64,000 nt of DNA from WHTK01 sp963711035 (GTDB lineage Bacteria; Chloroflexota; Dehalococcoidia; DSTF01; WHTK01). The stretch is from the NCBI GenBank assembly GCA_963711035.1, contig CAVQCN010000005.1:399616-463615 (forward strand), written 5' to 3'. Below the pieces are notes generated by a model. The model searched no databases. It was not told the DNA's origin and worked only from the letters and a program-made list of their open reading frames with translations. Numbering within the stretch: the first letter of the stretch is position 1; the number at the start of each line of letters is the position of its first letter. A program made the translations under genes and the position numbers. Below are positions 16,349-24,745 of the stretch, piece by piece.

Positions 16349-17398
16349 ATGCTGCCGTTCGCTCAACCTCGTCTCGATAGAGGACCGTTCTTCCGCGGTC
16401 GACAACTGCTGCTGCTCGTCGCCGTGATCTGCCTCGTACTGGCGTCGGCCTGCGGCGGCGGCAACAAGAGCACGGGCGACAAGGTCACGGTGCAGCTGGA
16501 CTGGACGCCGAACACCAACCATATCGGCATCTACATCGCGCTGGCGAAGGGCTGGTACAAGGATGCGGGCCTCGACGTCAGCGTCCTGCCCTACTCCGAC
16601 CTCAACCCGGACACGGTCGTCGCCAACGGCAACGCGGACGTCGGCATCAGCTTCCCGGCCAACGTCGTCTTCTCGCGCGCGGCCGGTCTCGACGTCGTCA
16701 GCATCGCAGCGGTGCTGCAGCACAATGTGACGGAGCTGGCGGTGCTGGATTCGAGCGACATCCAGCGGCCGCGCGACCTCGACGGCAAGACGTACGCCGG
16801 CTTCGGCCTGCCCTACGAAGTGCCGAGCATCCGCACCGTGATCCAGGCCGACGGCGGCACGGGCGACTTCAAGACTGCGACGCTCTCGACGGCGGCCTAC
16901 GACGCGCTGTACAACGGTCGCGCCGACTTCACGGAGATCTTCACGACGTGGGAAGGCATCGAGGCGCAGCTGCGCGGCATCAAGCTGCGCACCTTCAAGT
17001 ACCAGGACTACGGCCTGCCCGACTACCCCAGCGTGGTGCTGGAGACGACGGAGAAGGAAGTGCAGAACCGGCCCGACGTGCTGCGCAAGTTCCTCTCGGT
17101 GACGCGGCGCGGCTACGAGTACGCGGCGCAGCACCCGGACGAGGCGGCGCAGGAGTTCGTCGACTACGTGGGCAAGGACGTGTTCCCGGAGCAGGACCTC
17201 GTGAAGCTCTCGGACGAGGCGCTGGCCGGCATCTTCGTCGACAGCACGGGCACGTGGGGCTTGCAGTCGTCGCAGGACTGGGACGCGTACACGAAGTGGC
17301 TGCTGGACCAGAACATCGTCACGGACCAGGACGGCAAGGTCGTGACGCAGATCTCGGGCGGGCCGCTGTACACGAACCAGCTGCTGAGCAGCCAGTAG
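16349..17398 (+). CDS. thiY: Thiamine-pyrimidine ABC transporter binding lipoprotein (ThiY-like)
   Basis: This 349-residue NMT1/THI5-like periplasmic binding protein has a lipobox (LVLASAC, Cys about 35). It then reads KVTVQLDWTPNTNHIGIYIA, AKGWYKDAGLDVSVLPYSD, VANGNADVGISFPANVVF and GLPYEVPSIRTVIQADGG. The L-D-W-x-P-N-x-N-H and G-W-Y motifs bind HMP or formylaminopyrimidine in ThiY. The ATG at 16349 has GGGGAGG seven bases upstream; an in-frame GTG at 16265 would lie inside the riboswitch and is rejected. With the riboswitch and the two following ABC genes, the role as thiamine-precursor importer is well supported. Confidence 0.9.
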   Translation: MLPFAQPRLDRGPFFRGRQLLLLVAVICLVLASACGGGNKSTGDKVTVQLDWTPNTNHIGIYIALAKGWYKDAGLDVSVLPYSDLNPDTVVANGNADVGISFPANVVFSRAAGLDVVSIAAVLQHNVTELAVLDSSDIQRPRDLDGKTYAGFGLPYEVPSIRTVIQADGGTGDFKTATLSTAAYDALYNGRADFTEIFTTWEGIEAQLRGIKLRTFKYQDYGLPDYPSVVLETTEKEVQNRPDVLRKFLSVTRRGYEYAAQHPDEAAQEFVDYVGKDVFPEQDLVKLSDEALAGIFVDSTGTWGLQSSQDWDAYTKWLLDQNIVTDQDGKVVTQISGGPLYTNQLLSSQ

Positions 17399-17408
17399 GA
17401 GACGAGTC

Positions 17409-18182
17409 ACGGCTTCGGAGACGCCGGTCCTGCGCATCGAAGGCGTCGGCAAGACCTTCGGCGGCCGGCGCGGCGTCGAGGCGCTGCGCGACGTCTCGCT
17501 GCGCGTCGACCAGGGAGACTTCGTCTCCATCGTCGGACCGTCTGGCTGCGGCAAGAGCACGCTGTTCAACCTGATCGCGGGGATCGAGCCGCTGAGCGCC
17601 GGCCGCATCGAGGTGCAGGGCGAAACGGGACCGGATGAGCGGCGGCGGCTGACCGGCTACATGTTCCAGAAGGACCTGCTCTTCCCCTGGCGCAACGTGG
17701 TCGATAACGCGGCCCTCGGCATCGAGATCGCAGGGCACAGCAGCCGGGAGGCGGCGCGGCAGCGGGTACGCGAGCTCTTGCCGCGCTTCGGGCTGCAGGG
17801 CTTCGAGGAGCACCCACCGGCGGAGCTTTCGGGCGGCATGCGGCAACGCGTGGCGCTGCTGCGGACCCTGCTGCTCGAACGTCCCCTGCTGCTGCTGGAC
17901 GAGCCGTTCGCGGCGCTGGACGCGCTGACGCGCCGCGAGCTACAGGAATGGCTGCTGGACGCCTGGTACCTCGGCTCGCAGGCCGCACTGCTCGTGACGC
18001 ACGACGTGCGCGAGGCCGTCCTGCTCTCCGACCGCGTTTACGTCATGAGCCCGCGCCCCGGCCGCGTCGTTGCGGAGGTGACCGTCGACCACGGCCCCGA
18101 CCGTGTCGCCGATCCGGTGCGCCTGGCGCGCGCCGAGGAAAACGTGCTGCGCGCCCTGCACCAGGAGTCGCTTTCGCCATGA
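17409..18182 (+). CDS. thiZ: ABC transporter ATPase (ThiZ-like), apparent ACG start
   Basis: The nitrate/taurine/thiamine-type ATPase has Walker A (GPSGCGKST, residues 43-51), the Q-loop YMFQKDLLFPWRN, signature LSGGMRQRVALLRTLLLERP, Walker B LLLLDEPFAALDALTRREL and the H-loop VTHDVREAVLL. Homology runs to the very start (PVLRIEGVGKTFGG), but the frame opens at a TGA (17385) and contains no ATG, GTG or TTG. The best site is ACG at 17409, seven bases after GGAG. Either ACG is used or an ATG has changed by one base. It follows thiY by 10 bases and overlaps the permease start. Confidence 0.88.
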   Translation, partial: TASETPVLRIEGVGKTFGGRRGVEALRDVSLRVDQGDFVSIVGPSGCGKSTLFNLIAGIEPLSAGRIEVQGETGPDERRRLTGYMFQKDLLFPWRNVVDNAALGIEIAGHSSREAARQRVRELLPRFGLQGFEEHPPAELSGGMRQRVALLRTLLLERPLLLLDEPFAALDALTRRELQEWLLDAWYLGSQAALLVTHDVREAVLLSDRVYVMSPRPGRVVAEVTVDHGPDRVADPVRLARAEENVLRALHQESLSP

Positions 18183-18976
18183 GCGCCGAGCAGCCATCGG
18201 ACGCCCGGCCAGCTCTCGAGGCGCGTCTCGCGGCGTGGACGATGGCGGCGCTGCCGCCGCTGGCGCTGCTGGTCGCGTTGTTCGTGACGTGGCAGCTTTA
18301 TGTCGACCTGTCCGGCGTCAGCCCGGTGACGCTGCCGGCGCCGTCGCGCATCGCGGAGTCGGGCTGGCGGGCGCGAGACGCGCTGGCGCACCACAGCCTG
18401 GTAACGATCCGCGAGACCGTCTACGGCCTCGGCTTCAGCGTCGTCTTCGCCGTGATGCTGGCGCTGATCATCGACGCGTTTTCGCCGGCGCGGCGGGCCC
18501 TGTACCCGCTCCTCGTGGGCTCGCAGACGGTGCCGGTAATCGTGATCGCGCCGCTGCTGGTGCTGTGGTTCGGCTTCGGCCTGACGCCGAAAATCGTCGT
18601 CGTTACGCTGTACACCTTCTTCCCGATCACCGTCGCCTTCGCCTCCGGCCTGGCAGCGACGGACCGCGAGGCGCTGCTGCTGATGCGCACCCTGGACGCG
18701 AGCCGCATGCAGACGCTGCGGCTGCTGAAGATCCCGCACGCGCTGCCCTACCTGTTCACGGGGCTGCGCATCGCCGTGACGTACGCGATGGTCGGCGCCG
18801 TCTTCGCCGAGTGGGTGGGCTCGCGAGACGGCCTCGGCATCTACGCACAGTCGATGCGCAACTCGTTCCGCACCGACCTCGTCCTGGCCGCGATCTTTGT
18901 CATCGCCGTGCTGTCGCTCGGGCTGTTCCTGCTGGTGGGGCTGCTCGAGCGGCTCGTTGTGCGCTGGCGGCAGTAG
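18179..18976 (+). CDS. thiX: ABC transporter permease (ThiX-like)
   Basis: This 265-residue inner-membrane permease of the SsuC/TauC/ThiX type has about six membrane segments. The coupling-helix EAA motif region is GLAATDREALLLMRTLDASR followed by LRLLKIPHALPYLFTGLRIA, the site that docks on the ATPase. HHSLVTIRETVYGLGFSVVF, LYPLLVGSQTVPVIVIAPLL and WFGFGLTPKIVVV are also typical. The ATG overlaps the ATPase stop (ATGA). Because the operon lies behind a TPP riboswitch, the cargo is most likely the HMP-type pyrimidine moiety of thiamine. Confidence 0.9.
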   Translation: MSAEQPSDARPALEARLAAWTMAALPPLALLVALFVTWQLYVDLSGVSPVTLPAPSRIAESGWRARDALAHHSLVTIRETVYGLGFSVVFAVMLALIIDAFSPARRALYPLLVGSQTVPVIVIAPLLVLWFGFGLTPKIVVVTLYTFFPITVAFASGLAATDREALLLMRTLDASRMQTLRLLKIPHALPYLFTGLRIAVTYAMVGAVFAEWVGSRDGLGIYAQSMRNSFRTDLVLAAIFVIAVLSLGLFLLVGLLERLVVRWRQ

Positions 18977-19014
18977 CGAGGCAAGCGGGCAAGGACGCTC
19001 CACATGCGTCGTTG

Positions 19015-19206
19015 GTCATGCTGAGCTGAGCGAAGCATCTCCCGGAAACGCTGCGCGACGATTCTCGCGAACTGCGCGCGGGCAGAGCAGCGGGCCGTCT
19101 GGGACAAACCTGTTTGGCGACGGAGCGCGGACTTACCCGCGACGGAGCACCACCTGGCTCGTGGCGTTCGTGGGCCGGGAGATGCTTCGCTGGCGCTCAG
19201 CATGAC
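19015..19206. repeat. MITE-like palindromic element, copy 3
   Basis: It starts GTCATGCTGAGCTGAGCGAA then GCATCTCCCGG and ends with GGGAGATGCTTCGCTGGCGC and TCAGCATGAC in inverted orientation. It is the best-preserved copy. It lies between the ABC operon and the next gene; the remaining bases to 19350 hold only a ribosome site. Confidence 0.75.
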
Positions 19207-19350
19207 AGACGCAGGCGAGGCCACTTGCGCTTCTGCGTTAGCGTGGCGATTGCCCTCTTGCATTCCTCGATCCCGTAAGATGAGCCCTGCTTCCGACTCA
19301 CCTGCCTCGTCGCGGGCCAGAACATCATTTGCCGAGAGAGGAGCCAGCCC

Positions 19351-19902
19351 ATGCCGCGCCTACCCGAAATCCTGGACCCCAACCAGCTGCCCGAGAACCA
19401 GCGAGACCTGTTCGAGTACCTGGCGGGTACGCGCGGCAGCGTACGCATCCCGTTCTCCATCGTCATGAACAGCCCGGAGGCGGCGCGGCGCGTCTCCCAC
19501 CTCGGCACCTTCCTGCGCTTCGAGTCGGCCATCCCGCGCAACATCAGCGAGATCGCCATCTGCACCACGGCGCGCGAGTTCGACTGCCAGCACGAGTGGC
19601 TGGCGCACAGCCGCCTGGCGCGCGAGAACGGCGTCAGCGACGGGACGATTGACGTGATCGCCAACCGACGCCCCGTCGACTCGCTGCCGGAGGAGGAGCG
19701 CCTGCCGATCCAGATGGCGCGTGAGCTGCTGCACGACCACGCCGTCAAGGACGAGACGTTCGCTACGGCACAGCAGCGTTACGGCAACAGTGGCGCCGTC
19801 GACCTCATCGCCACGGTGGGCTACTACGGGCTGATGGCGTGCTTGCTGAACGGCCTCGGCATCATACCGGCGGAAGGCACGGCAGGGCTGCTGCCAAAGT
19901 AG
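19351..19902 (+). CDS. Carboxymuconolactone decarboxylase family protein
   Basis: This 183-residue CMD/AhpD-fold protein is helical. SEIAICTTAREFDCQHEWLA then HSRLARENGVSDGTIDVIA is the core of the family. The pattern E-x-D-C-x-x-x-x-x-x-x-H keeps one Cys and the His, but AhpD-type C-x-x-C is incomplete, so peroxidase activity is unlikely and a decarboxylase-like or unknown role fits better. VDLIATVGYYGLMACLLNGL forms the last helix. GAGAGGAG lies ahead of the ATG. It precedes a TPP-dependent enzyme; whether they share a pathway is unknown. Confidence 0.82.
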   Translation: MPRLPEILDPNQLPENQRDLFEYLAGTRGSVRIPFSIVMNSPEAARRVSHLGTFLRFESAIPRNISEIAICTTAREFDCQHEWLAHSRLARENGVSDGTIDVIANRRPVDSLPEEERLPIQMARELLHDHAVKDETFATAQQRYGNSGAVDLIATVGYYGLMACLLNGLGIIPAEGTAGLLPK

Positions 19903-20026
19903 GGCAGAGCACAGAGTCGAGGCGAGACGATGCGTCTGATCTGCACTCTGTACCCTAACCCCGGGCGCGCGAACCAGGTCTCTCAGCTACAATCAGGCCA
20001 CGTACGAGAGCCAGAGGGAGTGAGAC

Positions 20027-21679
20027 ATGCGTGTACCTGCCGCGATTGCTGAGATCCTGAAGCGCGAGGGCGTCGAGTTCGTCGTCGGCTACCCGGTGAA
20101 CCCGATTTTCGATGCCGTCGCCGAGGCCGACATCCGCACTATCGTCGTGCGCCAGGAGCGCATCGGCGTGCACATAGCGGACGCTTACAGCCGCCTCAAC
20201 TCGGGGCGCAAGATCGGCGTCTTCACGATGCAATCCGGCCCCGGCTCCGAGAACGCGTTCGGCGCTGTCGCGCAGGCATACTCGGAGTCGGTGCCCATGG
20301 TGGTGCTGCCGGGCGGCTACCCGCGTCACCTGACGAACGTCTTCCCGAACTTCAATTCGATGATGAACTACCGCAACGTGACGAAGTGGGCGGAGCAGGT
20401 AACGCTGGCCAACTACGTGCCGGAAGCGATGCGCCGCGCCTTCACCCAGGCGCGCAACGGACGCCCCGGCCCGACGCTGGTCGAGTTTCCCGGCGACGTC
20501 TTCCGCGAGGAGGTGGCCGAGCCCATCGACTACACGCCGACGCTGCGAGTACGCAGCGCACCGGACCCGCAGGATGTGGACGAGGTGGCCCGCGTGCTGG
20601 TCGAGGCGCAGCGGCCGGTGATCTACGCAGGGCAGGGCGTGCACTACGCCAAGGCCTGGGCGGAGCTGAAAGAGCTGGTCGAGCTGCTGGAGGCGCCGAC
20701 CACTACCAGCCTCGAGGGCAAGAGCGCCTTCCCGGAGGACCACCCGCTCTCGCTGGGCTCCGGCGGCCGCGCCATCTCCGGCCAGCTGTGGCAGCACCTG
20801 AACGACGCCGACGTGATCTTCGGCATCGGTTGCAGCTTCGGCCGCACGAGTTACGGCATCCAGTTCCCGCAGTTGCCGCCGGGCAAGACGTACATCCACG
20901 CCACGCTGGACCCGCTGGACGTCAACAAGGACGTCAACGCCAATTACGCCCTGATCGGCGACGCGCAGCTCACGCTGAAGATGCTGGTCGAGGCGGTGCG
21001 CGAGCGACTGGGCGGCAAGCCGCGAGGCAGGCAGGCGGAAACTGCGGGCAAGATCGCCACGCAGCGCGACGAGTGGATGCAGCGCTGGCTGCCGAAGCTC
21101 ACGTCGAACGACGCGCCGCTATCGCCGTACCGCGTCATCTGGGACCTGCTGCACACGGTCGACGTCGCGAACACCGTCGTGACGCACGACGCGGGCAGCC
21201 CCCGCGACCAGACCACGCCCTTCTGGCAGTGCACGACGCCGCTCAGCTACATCGGCTGGGGCAAGACGACGCAGCTCGGCTACGGCCTGGGCCTGGCGAT
21301 GGGCGCCAAGCTGGCGGAGCCGAACAAGGTCTGCATCAACATCTGGGGCGACGCAGCCATCGGCATGACGGGCATGGACTTCGAGACCGCGGTGCGCGAG
21401 CGCATCCCGATCCTCTCGATCCTGCTGAACAACTTCTCGATGGCGATCGAACTGGCGGCGATGAAGGTCTCGACGGAGAAGTACCGCTCGACGGACATCT
21501 CCGGCAACTACTCCGAGTTCGCGAAAGCGCTGGGCGGCTACGGCGAGCGCGTGACGACGCCGGACCAGATCGTGCCGGCGATCAAGCGCGGCATCGAGCA
21601 GACGAAGAACGGCACGCCGGTGCTGCTGGAGTTCATCACGCAGAAGGAGACGGAAATCTCCGCCTTCGGCAGGGGGTAG
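20027..21679 (+). CDS. Thiamine-pyrophosphate-dependent enzyme (acetolactate-synthase-like)
   Basis: This 550-residue protein has the three-domain POX/ALS layout. The N-terminal PYR domain (residues 1-165) reads AEILKREGVEFVVGYPVNPI, VRQERIGVHIADAYSR with the conserved Glu, and GPGSENAFGAVAQAYSESVP. The middle domain (190-325) has RPVIYAGQGVHYAKAWAEL. The C-terminal PP domain has GDAAIGMTGMDFETAVRERI and the N-N of ILLNNF, which bind Mg and TPP. The substrate cannot be assigned; related proteins include oxalyl-CoA decarboxylase, glyoxylate carboligase and sulfopyruvate decarboxylase. GAGGGAG precedes the ATG. Its cofactor need fits the nearby thiamine import operon. Confidence 0.85.
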   Translation: MRVPAAIAEILKREGVEFVVGYPVNPIFDAVAEADIRTIVVRQERIGVHIADAYSRLNSGRKIGVFTMQSGPGSENAFGAVAQAYSESVPMVVLPGGYPRHLTNVFPNFNSMMNYRNVTKWAEQVTLANYVPEAMRRAFTQARNGRPGPTLVEFPGDVFREEVAEPIDYTPTLRVRSAPDPQDVDEVARVLVEAQRPVIYAGQGVHYAKAWAELKELVELLEAPTTTSLEGKSAFPEDHPLSLGSGGRAISGQLWQHLNDADVIFGIGCSFGRTSYGIQFPQLPPGKTYIHATLDPLDVNKDVNANYALIGDAQLTLKMLVEAVRERLGGKPRGRQAETAGKIATQRDEWMQRWLPKLTSNDAPLSPYRVIWDLLHTVDVANTVVTHDAGSPRDQTTPFWQCTTPLSYIGWGKTTQLGYGLGLAMGAKLAEPNKVCINIWGDAAIGMTGMDFETAVRERIPILSILLNNFSMAIELAAMKVSTEKYRSTDISGNYSEFAKALGGYGERVTTPDQIVPAIKRGIEQTKNGTPVLLEFITQKETEISAFGRG

Positions 21680-21718
21680 CCAGTGCGTGGCGGCGCGCCC
21701 GTCAGACTCCGGGGCTGC

Positions 21719-21946
21719 TTAGGACTGGTCGATTGCCTGGTACACGACCGGCTTGTAGCTGGGCTTGGGGATTGGCTTGCCTAACTCGCGAGCAGCTTCG
21801 AGCCAGGCTTCTTTGGCCAACGTCAGCTCGGCCAGCGCTTCTTCCGGCGTCGCACCGAGTGCAGAGCAGGAATCGAGATCGGGGATGTCGGCGACGTAGG
21901 CACCGTCTTCCTCACTCCAGAAGATGTTGATGTGATAGTCCTTCAT
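21719..21946 (-). CDS. hicB: HicB-family antitoxin
   Basis: This 75-residue protein reads YHINIFWSEEDGAYVADIPD then CSALGATPEEALAELTLAKE. It is the partial RNase-H fold of HicB: a three-strand sheet with D-G-x-Y-x-A-x-I-P-D-L and a following helix. HicB neutralises the HicA ribonuclease. No C-terminal DNA-binding domain is present. The ATG overlaps the last base of the hicA stop (TGATG), so the two are coupled, toxin first. Confidence 0.88.
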   Translation of the reverse strand: MKDYHINIFWSEEDGAYVADIPDLDSCSALGATPEEALAELTLAKEAWLEAARELGKPIPKPSYKPVVYQAIDQS

Positions 21947-22195
21947 CAGTCCTCTAATGGCAGATTGTACCTCTCGACCAACCTCAGGAACTGGCGGATC
22001 TGATAAGGCTTGGCCTCACTTCCCAACCATCTGGAGGTTGATGATTTCGGCAACGTCTGGATGTGAGTAGATGTGATGGCTTCCACGAACTCGCACTAGA
22101 CGAAAGCCGAAGCCTTCGACGAGATTCTGAAAATCAGAAAACGAAACGTTATGCGGCCGTTCGAGGATACGTCGAAGTAATCTTCTTCGATCCAC
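21946..22195 (-). pseudogene. hicA: HicA-family toxin, interrupted by a frameshift
   Basis: From GTG at 22195 the frame reads RRRLLRRILERPHNVSFSDF, then QNLVEGFGFRLVRVRGSHHI and YSHPDVAEIINLQMVGK before a stop. One base away the expected remainder continues as AKPYQIRQFLRLVERYNLPL and ends at 21946, where it overlaps hicB. The G-S-H-H core with its catalytic His and the dsRBD-like layout are those of HicA mRNA interferases. The extra base lies near 22018-22026. A dead toxin beside a live antitoxin is plausible biologically, but an indel error is equally likely. Confidence 0.78.
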
Positions 22196-22211
22196 GGACG
22201 ACCGCTAATCG

Positions 22212-23363
22212 CTAGCTCGGGATGGCGTCGAGGGGGATGACGTACTCGTCGTCCGTGTGCGATACGGGCGTGTACACGCCGGTCTCGATCTCCTCGATGA
22301 TGCGGTTGCCTTCCTCAATCAGCGCCGAGAGGAACTGCGGCTCGTCGACGGTGCGGATGACCTCGCCTTTGCGGAAGATAACGCCGCGGCCCTTGCCGCC
22401 GGCGATGCCGAGGTCTGCCTGGCGCGCCTCACCGGGCCCATTGACGACGCAGCCCATGACAGCGACGGTGAGCGTCTGGCCGAGCTTCGTGAAGTGCTCC
22501 TCGACCTTCTGCGCCAGCGGGATCAGCTCGATCTCGATGCGGCCGCAGGTGGGGCAGGCGACGAGCGTCGGCCCGCGGCGGCGCAGGTTGAGGCTGGCGA
22601 GGATGTCGTAGCAGACCGGGATCTCTTCCTTGGGGTTCGCGGCCAGTGAGACGCGGATCGTGTCGCCGATGCCCTCGGCCAGCAGCATACCGATGCCGAT
22701 GGCGCTGCGCACGGAACCGGCGCGGGGCGTACCCGCCTCGGTGACGCCGAGATGCAGCGGATACGGCACCAGCTCGGCCAGACGGCGGTTGGCCTCGACC
22801 ATCGTGGGCACGTCGAAGGCCTTCATAGATATCTTGATGTTGTCGTAGTCCATCTCCTCCAGGATCTTTATCTCCCAGAGGGCGGCGTCGACCATGCGCT
22901 GCACCATCGTCGGCGGCATCTCACCCTCGGCCAGGGCCGGGATGGGCGGCAGGCTGCCGCCGTTGACGCCGATGCGGATCGGGATGCCGCGCTCCTTGGC
23001 CTCACGGACAACCGTCTTCACTTTCTCGGGGTCGCGAATGTTGCCGGGGTTGAGTCGCAGGGCATGGAAGCCGGCCTGGATCGCGGCCAGAGCCCAGCGG
23101 TAGTCGAAGTGGATGTCGGCGACGAGCGGCACCGGCGTCTGGCGCACGATGTCGGGCAGCGCCTCCGCCGCCTCGCGGTCGGGCACGGCGACGCGCACAA
23201 TCTCGCAGCCGAGCTCGGCGAGCTCGTGGATCTGGCGCACGGTAGTAGCGACGTCCGCCGTGTCGGTGGCGGTCATGGACTGGACGACGATAGGGGCGTC
23301 ACCACCGATCTTCACGTCGCCGATTTGAATCTGCTTGGACTTACGTCGGGGCTGAGGAATCAT
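22212..23363 (-). CDS. ispG: 4-hydroxy-3-methylbut-2-enyl diphosphate synthase
   Basis: IspG (GcpE) catalyses the penultimate step of the MEP isoprenoid pathway, reducing MEcPP to HMBPP with a [4Fe-4S] cluster. The 383 residues include GGDAPIVVQSMTATDTADVA, CEIVRVAVPDREAAEALPDI, PLVADIHFDYRWALAAIQAG, ALRLNPGNIRDPEKV and SMKAFDVPTMVEANRRLAEL. Cluster ligands are in ACPTCGR (near residue 273) and MGCVVNGPGEA (near 308). The length is that of the single-domain bacterial form. Its start overlaps the rseP stop by four bases. Confidence 0.96.
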   Translation of the reverse strand: MIPQPRRKSKQIQIGDVKIGGDAPIVVQSMTATDTADVATTVRQIHELAELGCEIVRVAVPDREAAEALPDIVRQTPVPLVADIHFDYRWALAAIQAGFHALRLNPGNIRDPEKVKTVVREAKERGIPIRIGVNGGSLPPIPALAEGEMPPTMVQRMVDAALWEIKILEEMDYDNIKISMKAFDVPTMVEANRRLAELVPYPLHLGVTEAGTPRAGSVRSAIGIGMLLAEGIGDTIRVSLAANPKEEIPVCYDILASLNLRRRGPTLVACPTCGRIEIELIPLAQKVEEHFTKLGQTLTVAVMGCVVNGPGEARQADLGIAGGKGRGVIFRKGEVIRTVDEPQFLSALIEEGNRIIEEIETGVYTPVSHTDDEYVIPLDAIPS

Positions 23364-24745
23364 CGGAAGAGACTCTTTCCATCTACGATTCTGACTATGT
23401 CAAAGTAGCTGAGCACAGCTACCAGCAACAGGATAGCCGCCATACCCACCAAATGGACAAGTGCTTCTTTTTCGGGGGCGATGCGGCGACCGCGCCGGGC
23501 GATCTCGACCACGACGAAGGCCATGCGTCCGCCGTCCAGCATCGGCAGCGGCAGGACGTTGAGCACGGCGAGGTTGATGCTGAGCAGGGCAGCCAGGTCG
23601 ATGAGGCTCTTCCAGCCGGCCTGCTTGACCACCTCACCGGTCGCCTGGGCGATGCCGATGGGGCCGGACACGGGAGCGCTGGTGCCGCCCTTGATCCAGG
23701 AATAGATCTCGTTGCGGGCCAGCTTCAGCGAGTCGAAGGTATCGCGCCAGCCGCGCTGCAACGCCGCGAGCGGGCCGAGTGAGCGCGACTCTGTAAACGG
23801 ATACTGCGGCGCGATGCGGATGCCGGTAGCGCCCTGGGCAAACTGCAGCGGTCCGGGCTGTAGCTGGTCCGGATTCGGCAGTCCGGCTGCAGCGGCGATC
23901 GACGCTTCGGTTGCGTGCAGCTGGCGCGAGACCTTGTCGAGCGTGTCGCCCTCCTGCACCGTGTACTGCACGACGTCGCCCGCCTCCGTGGTAATCGAGA
24001 GGGGCTGGCCCACAGGCAGCGTGGTATCGATGGCGGCCGCCTGCCGTACGGTCGCGGCGTCGTAGCCGGTCGCGCGCACCACGTCGTTCACGGTCTCACC
24101 CGGCGAGACGGTGTAGACGTACGGCGGCGGCGCCCAGCGCGGTGTGACGTGGACGGTGACGTCGGAGACTTCCTTCGTCACCGGATCGGTGCGGCGCAGC
24201 GTGATCGGGATGTTGTCTCCCAGGTTGAGTTGGATGTTATAGCTGGCGTCGCTGACGTTTTCGATCGTGCGGCCGTTGATCGTCTCGATGATGTCGCCAG
24301 TCTTGATACCGGCCTGCTCGGCGGGCGAGCCGGGAACGACCTGCGTGATAACGGCCTGGCCGACGTTAACCTGGCGGGGGATGATCCAGACGGCCGTAAA
24401 CAGGGCGACGGCGAGAACGAAATTCATGAAGGCGCCGGCGCCCATGATGACGAGGCGTTTCCAGGCCTTCTGCGCCGCCAGGCTACGCGGCTCGGTCGGA
24501 TCCTCTTCGCCGAGGAGGCGTACGAAACCGCCGAGCGGCAACGCGTTGACCGTGTACTCGGTCTCGCCGCGCTTGAAGCCCCAGATGCGCGGCGGGTAGC
24601 CGATGCCGAACTCCAGCACTTTCACGCCAAACAGCTTGGCGGTGAAGAAGTGGCCTGCTTCGTGAACGACGACGAGAACAATCAGGATGCCGAGAAACGG
24701 CAGCAGATTGTGGGTGATTACGTCCAAGCTCTGTCCTTGATCCAC
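23360..24745 (-). CDS. rseP: Site-2 protease (RseP type) with two LysM-like inserts
   Basis: An intramembrane zinc metalloprotease. VVVHEAGHFFTAKLFGVKV (HEAGH, residues 28-32) supplies two zinc ligands and the catalytic Glu, and NVLPLPMLDGGRMAF (about 396-410) supplies the Asp ligand. A PDZ domain lies at about 126-200 (SPAEQAGIKTGDIIETINGR). Unusually, residues 210-300 hold two LysM-like modules: YTVSPGETVNDVVRATGYDA and YTVQEGDTLDKVSRQLHATE. These normally bind peptidoglycan. The protein is therefore longer than typical (461 residues). TTG at 24727 is an alternative start, since the ATG overlaps dxr by 28 bases. Confidence 0.9.
   Translation of the reverse strand: MDQGQSLDVITHNLLPFLGILIVLVVVHEAGHFFTAKLFGVKVLEFGIGYPPRIWGFKRGETEYTVNALPLGGFVRLLGEEDPTEPRSLAAQKAWKRLVIMGAGAFMNFVLAVALFTAVWIIPRQVNVGQAVITQVVPGSPAEQAGIKTGDIIETINGRTIENVSDASYNIQLNLGDNIPITLRRTDPVTKEVSDVTVHVTPRWAPPPYVYTVSPGETVNDVVRATGYDAATVRQAAAIDTTLPVGQPLSITTEAGDVVQYTVQEGDTLDKVSRQLHATEASIAAAAGLPNPDQLQPGPLQFAQGATGIRIAPQYPFTESRSLGPLAALQRGWRDTFDSLKLARNEIYSWIKGGTSAPVSGPIGIAQATGEVVKQAGWKSLIDLAALLSINLAVLNVLPLPMLDGGRMAFVVVEIARRGRRIAPEKEALVHLVGMAAILLLVAVLSYFDIVRIVDGKSLFR

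Noticed and set aside
16178..17608. A 476-codon minus-strand open frame
   Set aside because: It is antisense to the riboswitch and thiY, with no ribosome site or family motifs.
20386..21930. A 514-codon open frame inside the TPP enzyme
   Set aside because: It is the +2 frame of a clearly conserved TPP-dependent enzyme and has no recognisable domains.
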